64,000 nucleotides of DNA. It comes from Setaria digitata. Its lineage: Eukaryota > Nematoda > Chromadorea > Rhabditida > Setariidae. The notes beneath the pieces are model-generated. The model did not search any database. It was not told where the DNA came from and worked only from the letters and a program-made list of their open reading frames with translations. Positions 38,090 to 49,500 of this stretch are shown here, in pieces. The position numbers were made by a program, and so were the translations under genes. Numbering within the stretch: the first letter of the stretch is position 1; each line of letters begins with the position of its first letter. Location of the stretch: assembly GCA_003640385.1 (NCBI GenBank), contig RCAB01000135.1:1-64000 (forward strand), given 5' to 3'.

Positions 38090-41000
38090 GTTGTATGTGA
38101 GTGTTTGCGATTTAATATCAAGCATGATCAAACTGATGAATTTGAATTAATTTAAAAAAATTTAATAGTCAGAATATATTTTTGATGATATAAGTCGAAG
38201 TAGTCAGTAACTGATAAGTGTCAATAGATAGATGAAATGATAGGGGTATTAGTAAAGAGGGAAGTGATAGGAGTTAGTGAATAGGTGTAAATTAGTGAAT
38301 TGAGGTTGGTAATAAGCTTTAATGAATAGATGAAAGTGATAAGCGCATATTAATGAGCAGGTGAATTATTCTGGAATACTTCATTGAGGGAATTTTGGAA
38401 CAAATTTAATGAGAGGATTAATGAATGAAGGATGAAAACAATGATAGGTAATGAAATTAATGCATAATTATTCTCCTCATCAAATTATCACACATGGATT
38501 ATTTTCGTGCGTGGCAGAACAGAGAAAAAGCGATACATTTTATGTTTCAATGAAATCTTTTTTTTTTTTTTTGCTTCTGCTATTTTGTAGCTTTCAAATA
38601 TTCCTTCAAAAATTATCATCCATCAATGATTTACCTATCCAGTAACGTTTAATTACTTATTACAATTATTAATGGAATCATTTATAGCCGTAAGAGTTTA
38701 ATAATTGATTTAAATTATCATGATCATGAGATAACAGGATGATCGAAAAATTTTCTTTCACAAATATTATGTTATCCATCTAGATATCATTTTCAAATAA
38801 AATGTTTTTTTTTTTTAAATTGAAAAATATAATGAATGTAGCATCTTGACATGTGCTAATTAATTTATCATCATTTGTTAATTCATCATTCTCAAGCTAT
38901 ATGAGATCATTTGAAGGAAAAAAAAAAAAAAGAAACTGATTGAACTGAAAATATGAGGTGTGAGAAAAAAAAAAAAAAGCAACGACTATTTACAAAATCC
39001 AAAATTAATTAATTATACTTGTACTGAGTGCTATAGCTCATTTGAAAGTTTTGAAGAGGAAATACACTTTGATATTGGTCATTGAAGAATTGAAAAATGT
39101 ACAAATCAAACTGAAAATAATCGAAGTGAAAAGAAAGAATGAAGAGAATTCAGAGGCTAATTAGACTAAAATAGGCTGGACCAAACTATACTCATAATAT
39201 CCGGATTAATGTGAAAAAGTTTTTATTTATTCACGATGAAGAGGGTACTTTTTTAAATGTGATGGAAAGGAACTCAGGTTTTTTTTTTGAATATTTCGAT
39301 TTTCCAAATTCGTTCCTTTGCTTATTTGTGTTGTTAGTATTACAGAAAATGATAATTCTCATGAAATTTCTAAAATTCATTTTAAGTTATTAAAATAATT
39401 CCTGAAGGCTCGTCCGAAAGTAATTTGCAAAAGTTTGATTAACAGATAAATGGATCAGTGGTACGTGTATTATACTGAACAAACGTATGAACGGAAGAAT
39501 CACAAGATTGGTGTTCAACTGATAAGATATACAACAAGTAAATTGATACATTTTCCGAGACATTCAATGTTACTGATAACAGATAACAACTAAATTCGCT
39601 GTTATTTCATTTCATTTCAAATTAAAAAAAAAAAAAATTTAATTTGAAACTTTTCTTCATTCAACTTATTTTTGCAATTCATTGCATTTTTTATTTTATT
39701 ATGCATATTCTGTTTGTAACATTTTTCTCATTTAAAATAAAAAAGAAAAATAGACGAAAATAGGATCAGTAGTTTAGCTTCTTGAGAATTCATTTAACCA
39801 TGAAATTTTCTCTGTTGTAAATTATCACTTCAACAGATTCACAGAAGGTTATCATTTTAAACTGTTTTTCGAGAGTGAAAAATATCCAACATGTATTTCT
39901 TTTCTCGGCTTTTCCTGGAATTTACTCCTCTGTTTTAAAGGTATTGAACATAAAAATGAGAAAACTTATAACTTTATTAGACACTGTCTTTTTTTATCTT
40001 ATCATAAGTAAACAACCATACATATTTAATTTTGATTAAAAACGAAACATGAAGTCGAGAATTTGCTGTCTCGATAAATGAATTGTAATAGTGATAATGG
40101 TTATCGATAATCAGAACAGTCTTAATAGCACTAAATACAATTTTTGAGTGCTAATACAGTTGATAAGTTTATCACTGTTGATAACAGTGATAAATCCCAA
40201 GAAAAGTAAACAAATCCCTTGAAGACTCCTTTTAATTTATAGTTTCCCAAAAAAAAAAAAAATTTATTGCGAGATTATGTCGAGCACATAATGATAATAA
40301 TGATAACATGTCATTGATAACTTTTTTTTCCTTCAACGCAGCTTTCCAGGTATAAATGGCTAAAAATTCTTAGCTTCAGAACAAAAATTTCAAGCGAAAA
40401 CAAAAGAAAATTTATTGAACTGGATGAAACTTGAAATAACGTGCCATGTTTTTACAATGAATTTAACAAAACGAATCGAAGCAAAAAGCAAGCTTTTCAT
40501 AAAACTGGTTAAAATCCACAAAATTCAAACTAGAATTGCAGCTTTTTCTTTTCAAGATATTTTTGATAAAACTTTAGATAAAACATTAAATGTGTTTAAA
40601 TAAGAACTGAAAGACCGATTAGTTATATTTATACAACCATTTTGACCTATTCTGCCCAGAAATAAGGCAATAATTTGCTTGGAAACTAAAAGATCAGTAA
40701 TTATACATACCTTTACCACATATACCGAAATACCAATGAATTGATTCTTATATTTCAAAAAGTAACTTAAACTCCATGAATGAACTATTCAGAGTAAGTT
40801 CAGTGAGCATACTCCACCATATATTTTTTATTCACTTCACTTTCAAAATCATAATTTTACGTAACAGATCATCGATCGCAAAAGTTTTGATCGGAAATCA
40901 CGAATCGAAACAGCCTATTATCACAGATCATAGATCGTGCAATTTATAGTTTTGTCGAGAATTTTCGTGTCGTAAATAAAAATCAAATAGCTAAATCTAA

Positions 41001-41139
41001 ACTTTACAAGTCAACATGCATAAATACAAATTATTCTAGCAATATTACAGTAATTAACGCTTGAATACATAAGTTTACGAGACAAAATACAAACAAGCAC
41101 TATCCGATGCAATTTCAAAACAAGCCAGAAGTAAAAGGC
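38090..41139. other. AT-rich spacer between the two tRNA genes
   Basis: No coding exon was found. The stretch is rich in ATCA/TGAT words and has many TGATAA or TTATCA motifs, densest at 40089-40321. It includes a perfect 12-bp inverted repeat at 40168-40194. Confidence 0.5.
40168..40194. repeat. Perfect 12-bp inverted repeat holding two GATA sites
   Basis: The arm TTTATCACTGTT at 40168-40179 is mirrored exactly by AACAGTGATAAA at 40183-40194, with a 3-base spacer GAT. Each arm holds a TGATAA-type motif in opposite orientation. It could be a dimeric binding site or simply a chance palindrome in AT-rich DNA. Confidence 0.8.
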
Positions 41140-41211
41140 GGGCTGAGCCGGGGATTGATCCCGGGACCTCTCGCACCCTAAGCGAGAATCATACCACTAG
41201 ACCACTCAGCC
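41140..41211 (-). tRNA. tRNA-Pro, anticodon AGG
   Basis: A 72-base cloverleaf on the minus strand: acceptor GGCTGAG pairs with CTCAGCC, and anticodon stem CTCGC/GCGAG surrounds loop TTAGGGT. The T stem is CCGGG/CCCGG. The discriminator is C, and TTTT follows at 41133-41136. The anticodon AGG (read as IGG after editing) fits Pro. The T loop reads ATCAATC where nearly all elongator tRNAs have T at its first position (54). That change also alters the B box, so activity is not certain. Confidence 0.9.
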
Positions 41212-41885
41212 AATGACCACCCCCCCACAGTGGTCCTTCTAGGAAGGACATGAAAACAAGAACGAGAAATGAATGGAACCTAACTGACATTTTCATACTA
41301 TAGAAAATCAGCAAAATAAATCTATAGACGAGGTAGCCAGATCAGAACTCTATAAATAAACAACTAGTCATGCTCACTTTGCTATACACGGATTACCATC
41401 ATCTATGGAAATTCTTGATTAAGAGGCAGTAAAGAAAGAGAAGGAAAGACGGACGGATATAGCACGAAAGAGGGTAGTAGTTTTTTTTTAAGATCCTATA
41501 GTTTCGTAATTTTCTAAAAAGAAAAACAAAATCTATTTTGTTTTCATCAATCTGGAAAAAAAAAAAAAAAAAATCCGAAAATTACATGAAATTAATGATC
41601 TTCAATGTTGCAATAAAAGATAACTAAAAATATAGAATATTTGCATTTTTTGACAATTTTTATACTCCCATGATCATGCCTGTTTTTTCTTTCTTTTTTT
41701 TTNACAATAAAAGATAACTAAAAATATAGAATGTTTGCATTCTTTGACAATTTTTATACTCCCATGATCATGCCTGTTTTTTCTTTCTTTTTTTTTTTTT
41801 TTTTTTTTTTTTTCACACTTCATATCGTTAGAAAAATTTACTGAAAAAATTTGTTTGAACTTCTCAATGTTCAAATTTAATTTTA
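41212..41885. other. Spacer between tRNA-Pro and GLYCTK 3' end
   Basis: AT-rich and without a coding frame. It contains the 41611-41796 duplication around the N at 41703 and a T run at 41790-41813. The 3' UTR of GLYCTK, transcribed leftward, should begin at 41885. Confidence 0.5.
41611..41796. repeat. Two 92-base direct copies around a single N
   Basis: Bases 41611-41702 recur at 41705-41796 with two substitutions (ATAT/ATGT and TTTTTT/TTCTTT). The N at 41703 separates them. The second copy has a longer terminal T run. This is best read as an unmerged overlap of contigs ending in poly(T). Confidence 0.8.
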
Positions 41886-44435
41886 CTAAAATTCTTTTTT
41901 TTTAATAAGCAATAACACTTGAATATCCATGACATTTGTTCCAGTTGGTCCACAAATGATGTGCGATTTGCCGTTATTGAATATTTTCCAGAAATTATAA
42001 GAATTATTATTATTCAAATAGCTATCAATCACTGTTTTCTTCCATAGGGATCCCATCTCATAGATATATCGCATATCATCACTGGTTAGTATAGCACCAG
42101 CTGCATCCGTTGGCCCATCTTGCCCATCGGTACCAGCACTCATCAACCCAAATTCCACTTTTCTGTGTTTAATTTCGAATTTCTCAAGCAGTTTGGAAAG
42201 TGTAGCAAGAACAATCTGTTGATTACGACCACCCTCACCATTTCCTTTTATTGTTACCGTACATTCACCGCCGAACAACAGAGCAATTTTATCTCAAATA
42301 ATGAAATTTACATTTATCAAATTTTAAAATTTTTTAAAATCTTAAATCTAGTAATTCTTTACTGCTTCTGCTAAATAAAAATAAACCGCATTTTATCGCA
42401 TAAATCAGTATTTACCTCCTGGTGGTACCGCATTATTTGCTGATTCTATTTTAGCAGATTCCAATGCTTGTTTAAATGATTTTCCCGCTAGCGCTGAACT
42501 AATCACCTGAGCAAGTTGGCACCCATATAAATCGGCATCACCCGTTACAACACTGCTCACCAAATGACACCGATAACCATTCTTTTTTAATACTTCACTA
42601 GCGCCTAACAGTGCAGTCACATTGTTTAAAATTACCGTATTATGTACATCAATATCCTATAATAATTAAAAACACTAAGAAAAACTTCGATTTCTGAAAT
42701 TGTCATTTTAAGCGTATCGTCAATAAGTTCCGGAAAAATATTGTGCTGTTAATTTAGGATAATAGAAGGCAGAAATGTATAAATGAATACTCAACATCGA
42801 GGGAGATTTCGAATGCAGATGTTGCTCATAAGCATGCTCTAAACTGTTTAAAACTATTTTCGAAAATCCACTAATCCTTATATAAAATCAGTTTTCCAGA
42901 ATGCTAAAAGAAAATGATTTCTGTAAGTGCTCACATGAACCGACTTAATTTCATGATATTTATGAAGAGCATTCTGCACCGCACTCGGTATGACATCCCA
43001 AGCATTCAGTTCTCGAAGAACTGCAATTGGATCAAGTTTACCTGAAGCGGATATCACAGTTGGCCCACTGGCTATAAACTCCAACGGATCACCAACAATA
43101 TCAGCAACAATTAGAGCTACGATCTGCAAAAAAATAGTGAGCAGTTAAGTGAATTTAATTCATTGCTAGAATAATAATCAGTAAATGTGGCTGAAGGATG
43201 AAAAAAATGTAATATGGTATTTGATTATTTACATGTTAAACAGCACTCTACCTTTACACTTCGAAGACTTCAAAAATACTTTGTAGACGATGTTAATGAT
43301 CAATTAAGGCATTCTAAAGGAAATTAAACTGTTACTTTCGCAGGATGTGCTTTTTGGGCCAATTTTCCACCCTTTAATCGTGAAAGTGCTTTCCGAACAG
43401 TGTTTAACTGCTTAATGTTAGCTCCTCGCGACGTCATTTCATTAATAGTTTTTCGTTTATCATCAAGTGAAATGCAAGAAGCCGGAGCCGACAAAAGCGC
43501 TGAACCACCGCCTAAATTGTTACCTGAATTTTTGAAATCTGTGGAAGACATGAAAATTTTTAAGGAATTATTGAATTCCTAATAACTAAATTTTTATATC
43601 CTTAATCTCCCTAACCTATTTATCTTGTTCCACTGATTCAAACAGAACAGACATTTTCATTATCGATATCTTTTAGTCTAAAATGACAATTTCATGACGG
43701 CCTGAGAACGAACGAGTTCGTCAAGCTGTAACAATAAAAACCTGAAATCAATACAAGGAAGATATCATTTGGTGTCTGCAGTCGTTCTGCCATTTCTTCG
43801 ATCATTCGAGCATTATTGCAAGCATCTTCATCCGGTAAATTATTTGTTGCACCTTCCAGAAATTTCGTACGGAAATTGATTTCCTTCCTGACGAGAATTT
43901 AAATTTCTCATGATTAAACTAAGAAATCTGTCAATCTGTTGAAATATTCCAAGTTACCTAAGCTCATTTCACTGAATTTGATGAGACAATTCACCAAAAA
44001 TCCTAAGTATAGTTCTCTCAAGCAATCATTCGCTTTCCACTAAACAGTTAAATTCTAATAAAACATACGTTCTTCCAAGCGTATTTCGCGGAACACTAGC
44101 AATACCTTCAATGATATGACCATCCAATGCATCTTCCGCACCATGTACCATATCCAAAGCAGCTTTACCGAATGCTGCTAAATGAACGTTCTGATTAACA
44201 TTGTAAATCCGTGTTCCCACACTGATGCAACCATCTGATAAGTGAAGAGTCTGGAAATTTTTTAAGTTCTTCCAAAATTTCCAAATAATTAATAATGAAG
44301 AACAACTGGCTAATGATTAAACTTAGAGAAATAACCCATTTAATGAAAACTTACGTTACGGACATGATGGTATGGTTGTGCAGCGTTAACGGCAGCTTGA
44401 AAAACTTGAACACAAAGATCTCGTACCTCATCCAT
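41886..44435 (-). CDS. GLYCTK: D-glycerate 2-kinase (GLYCTK family, MOFRL domain)
   Basis: Seven exons join in phase: 44355-44435, 44069-44250, 43742-43887, 43511-43336, 43123-42935, 42656-42416 and 42292-41886 (473 residues; human GLYCTK has 523 with a longer N-terminus). Landmarks: HLAAFGKAALDMVHGAEDAL, the glycine-rich loop ISGGGSALL split over the third intron, ANIKQLNTVRKALSRLKGGK, DIVGDPLEFIASGPTV, and in the C-terminal MOFRL domain GEGGRNQ and SAGTDGQDGPTDAAGA (about 390-404). It phosphorylates D-glycerate to 2-phosphoglycerate, linking serine and fructose catabolism to glycolysis. I see no clear mitochondrial leader. The start follows a lone acceptor (TATTTTAG, AG at 44451-44452) by 15 bases. 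The last intron ends in GAG, an unusual acceptor that the frame requires. The protein ends in a lysine-rich KKKEF. Confidence 0.94.
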
Positions 44436-46584
44436 AGAAGATACACAAAGCTAAAATAATAGGTCATGCTAAATTTTTCACTTAAAAAGTATTCACATTA
44501 TGCACAGCATTCACCTTTGCTAAAATATTAAGCAAAATATTTCTGCTAAAAAATTAACTGAAAACTTATGAAATAAATATGTGTAATATTTGGATGGAAA
44601 TTATTAACGATAAAATTACCGAATTACTGCAAATTTCCTGAGACAATATCGGATTAATTAACAGAAAATGATTACAATAAGCCGAAAAGAGATTAAATTT
44701 GGCAAAACTGAAAAATGCTCCATAGTTAAGTTAAGTGGATATCTTTTTCTCAACATAACACTACTATGGAAGACATTTTTATCATATCGTTACATATCAA
44801 TCGTCTCTTTTCTATTCCTACATTCCTTCTTTGATTGTTGCTGTAAAACTGACAAATAACACAAAATGCACCGTAGATCACGAAGATAATTATGCAATTA
44901 TGTCGTCACATTAATTACATTATATCATTGTGACCAACAGCCATATCTATATCATAAATCAGTTGATATTTGCAAGATTATATAATCGAAATATCTAAAT
45001 TAATTACTCGATTATTTATCAGAAAAATTCAATTCCATACGTCAATTGTTATGCAATTACGTAACACCCAACTACACAATGCAATTATATCATAATAAAT
45101 GGATAGCAGTGAAATTATAAATTTAAATCAATAAAAGTTCACAAACAAGCATGTAATTACGTAATAACACTGCTAATTATATATCTACACAGCTAGATCA
45201 TCCATATTTCATTTACAGAAAGCATAGCTAACTTATGACTGGGAAAAGCAAACACCATATAGAAATTCCCAGTATTTAAATTCAAATTTTTGTACTACAA
45301 ATTTGTCAAATAGCATTATTCATTCGCAGCTAAAATTTGAAATTTTCCTCAGTATATTGCTTTTCTCTTCTCGAAATATTCCCTTAATTCAGCTATAAAA
45401 ATAAAAAGATGGAAAAAGAGAGGAAGAAAAATAAGATACATATGATTATCAAAGATTAAAAGCCCATGAAAATAGCAAAAAAAAAAAAACCCTAGAAAGT
45501 ACAAAGGAAATGTTAAAATATCATGATGCTAAGGAATGAAAGAAATTCTTTCCTTTTTTTTTTTTTAGATAACACAATGTAAAAGTAATGAGAAAGAGGG
45601 AGAGAAGTATTATTCAGTAGCTAGATTAATCAAGTTTACAAAAAAAAAGCAATATTTAGCAATTGTAGTAGAGCTGGAATGGACGAGGAAAAAAGTATTG
45701 AGATTTTTTCCATTCATTAACTGAATTTTAGTAATTTTTTTGATTGCTTTTACCAATTTTTTGTTGTCGTTTAATGAATTTTTTTTTAATAAATTTAATG
45801 AAAGTGAAAAAAATGTTTAATGATCTTATAAGCAGTTGTTGAATTTTAAGAAAAAGTTTTGAAAAGGATTTTACAGTTCAAAGTTTGATATTTCGAAATT
45901 TAAATCCAAGATAAAAGTAAAAAAAGCGAAATCGTAGTACGATTTTAACGGGCCATTAACTGATTTGTGTATGTGATGTGTTTCATTGAGACTTAAGTAT
46001 AGGTAAGAGTGAGTGGTTTAGGATTTTTTTTTCCTTCGATTTTAGGTTTTTCCTGAATTGCTAACCCACTGCTTCATTTTGATTCCAGTTTCCAGTTCCT
46101 GTTCCGGATTACTTCGTATGAATTGCTTTAGGACAACTTTTTAGACTTCATAATGTAAATCATTAGGCTAAGATTTTGGAGTAACTCTGGAAAGATGTTT
46201 GGTTCTCTTATTATGAAGCGTAAAAGCTCTATGTTTTCCGGCAAATAAAGCAAGAATTTTGGCTTTTAGGATGAATTTTTGGCGAAAACATTCATGTTAG
46301 GCTTTCTTATAGATAATATAATTGGATAAATGCGTAAATGATGAAGTATGAAAAGGTAATTGGATTTAAATTGGTAGGCTTTTAATGATGTGAAAAATAT
46401 TGTAAATTAGAAATATGATGTGCTTTTTGGTATTTATTTTTGCGCCAGCAATTTGAATTATCATTTGTTTGCTTCGTTTTATTTTAGACTTTGCGATTTC
46501 TTTAAGCCACACAGATTGGTGGCTTATATCAATTACGTGGAATTTAGTTATTGTGGATAGCTACTGTTGGATTTGATCTGGAAA
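44436..46584. other. Divergent upstream region between GLYCTK and NAA25
   Basis: About 2.1 kb between two genes transcribed outward, so it should hold both promoters. It is AT-rich with repeated AATTACGTAAT/TTATGCAATTA-like words around 44880-45180. I see no TATA element I would trust and no coding frame. A 112-codon minus-strand frame at 46544-46882 is antisense to NAA25 exons 1 and 2. Confidence 0.45.
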
Positions 46585-49500
46585 ATGTCAAAGAGCAGTG
46601 ATCAAATTGTGCTTGAAAGACGGCTAAAACCGATATATGGCATGCTTTTTTATTCCTAAATGTATCATGATTTTTTCGAATGAATTCAAGAATTAAGGAC
46701 ATGTATTTTGCAGGAAAAATTTTGAAACTGAAAATGTATTTTGTTTGTATAAGCGAATATGCTATGGATGGGGTTATATTATCTTTATTTAGTGAAAATA
46801 CGTAAGATTTAGATGCAATAGATGCAGGAAGTAACAAGAAAGCAATGCAAGAAGCGGAGAAAGTTTTGAAGAAACATCCCACTACGCATTGTGCTAAGGT
46901 GCTGGAACATTAAGTAAACATTTACTAGTTTTTTTTTGTTGAAGCATTAACAGATCCAAACATCGGATTTAAAGTTTCATAAGCATGAATATAATGATAT
47001 GTAATGTGAAATAAAGCTTAGAAAGGCAGTTCTTCCTCATCATAGATTATGATAGTGCTGTTTTAAGGAAAGCTCCTGAAATAAGGACAGAATGATTAAA
47101 TTGACGGTTTGACATGGCTTTAAATTACCTTTTAGTATTTTCATTCCTTTGAATACAGACAAAAACTTCATTAGGTTTTGAAAGCATTGGCTTTGATTCG
47201 CGCCGATCGTGTAAGTGAAGCATGGCCACTGATCGATGAAGTTGAATCAGTGAGAGATGATTTCGATGAAAATACTCTTCAAGCTTTATGTCACTGTTTT
47301 AAGGTTTGTGCTGGTCTTTCGTTCTGTTGTTATGAATGATATCATTTTCTTGTTAAACGTTTGAAAGGGAAATTTTTTCCCATAATTTCTGTTACATCCA
47401 TTCAATTAATAATTTTCGTTCTTTCTATAACTTTCAAGATGCTACTAGTCTGTTTTTATATAAATTTAGGAAGCTTATACACCGGAGAGAATATCTGTAT
47501 TATACGAGAAGATCTGTGCTCGTTATCCCAGAAACGAACAGTATCTGACGCATTTATTTATGAGTTATGTTCGGGTGCGGAATTATAAGCAGCAGCAAAA
47601 AACCGCTTTAGCATTATATAAAGAATTCCAGCGAAATCCATATTATTTTTGGAATGTTATGAGTATTGTTATGCAAGTCAGTTCCTTTTTAAACCTTACA
47701 ATTTATGAATCATTAAGTATGTGCTGTTAGATTGATATCATTATACATTTCATTTAAGAGGTGAAGTTTTCAATTCAGTCGAATTATGCTTGGGTAATAG
47801 CTTTTCGGAACCAAGAGTAATTATAGGAAAGCAGTTTTCAGTGTTGAAACAGCTTTTTCTTGAGAAAAAAAAGCTAACATAAATCAGAAGTTCTGATGGA
47901 TAAAAGTGATTCTTGAGATTGATTTCGCTTATTTCAGAATTACCTACTAATGATTTATTTTACCTCTGGCTCGAGGTTGTTTTTCAGTACAGATTGCACA
48001 TGATACAGAGTAAAAATTAATGAAAAACTGCAGGCAATCACAGGAGATCAAAACCTGGCTCAGTCAACGCTGTATCCGTTGGCCGAAAAAATGGTTACAA
48101 AAATGATCGATTCCAATTTAATACAAGCTGAGGCTGGTTTGTATTACAAATTTTTTATTCCTGAACTCTAACTTAAGAGTTTAGAGTTCGGGGGTGATCA
48201 CATGTCAACCATCGTCGAACTTTAAACTCTTAAGGTTGATAATCATCTTTTCTAAACTTATTCGAACTTATGTTCTTTCCATTACATAGCTTTTAGCAAA
48301 CTTTCTTTGTTAATTTTAGAGTGTGATTTATATGTGCTTATCTTGGAAAATTCACGTCAATATGCAAAAGCAGCACTCTTTCTAGAAGGTATGCAAATCA
48401 GTAAAATGTAATGCAGTGCTTTATAAACTCATAAAGAAATTTTCATTGCCCTGTTTTTGTGAAATTTGAAATCATATTTTTAGTAAGGTGTGTTCTTATG
48501 TTTAATTTACTGTATGTAAGGTCTCATCTTCTTTTCCCAACAATTTTAATTACAGCGTGATCTTTAGTGTTTTGAATCAGTAGTTTCTGAAATTTCCTCT
48601 ATTTTAGCTGATAGTTTGGCACGCCGACATATAAAACATCCCGCTCAATTCTTGTTCTACAATATCTTAAGATTATATCAGCTGGATGGTGATCATGAAA
48701 CCGTTATTGAACGAACCATCAGTGAATTGGAAAATAAGTTAGTCTTTACTCCATCATACTTTTACTTTGAAGTTTTTTTTATGGAAAAATATTTTCGAGT
48801 TTTTTTCAAAATAGTTCCTAAGAAATTTCGAGTTCCCTCTTTTTATTACGGGATATTTATACACTTAACTTTCAGCCCTGACGATTGGTCTCTGTGGACA
48901 TTCTTGTTTGATTCAACATTTGCATCTGTAAAGAATGTTGACAAAGAAGAAGCCAGAAAAAGGTAGTGGTAACAAGTAATGTTATATTAAAATCGCAATT
49001 TTCTAAATTCGGAAATTGAATTTTGATCAAAACCAATACAAATATTCAGCTTGAAAATTTTGCTGTGTTAAATGAAATCCAACTTTTTAGATTGCTTGAC
49101 AGAATTATAGAGCGAATTTTGTCATTAGTAGATAGGACTCAAACATTAAATGAACCACTGTTACGTGGACCATATCTTGCACGGTTAACAATGGTCAAAA
49201 AGTTATTCGAAAATGAAGTTATAACAAGAAGTCAGTTAGATACGCTTAAGCTCAGTAAGTTATCAAATTGCAAGATTCACTGTGATGTTTTACTAAAATA
49301 ATTTTGTGAACAAATTTTTAAAATATGACTAGTGATATTTCGTGTTTGTTTCCGGGAATCTTGCAATCACATTTTTTTATTAAGAGATGCTTGCAGGTGA
49401 TCCTGAGGAATATTTATTTGAATATATCAATCTGTTTCATAGTAAACCATGCTGTTATGTTGATTTGAAGCCATTTCTCTTTCTTATAAGGAATGAGCAG

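Noticed and set aside
46544..46882. 112-codon minus-strand frame
   Set aside because: It is antisense to NAA25 exons 1-2 and intron 1, which have clear homology on the plus strand.
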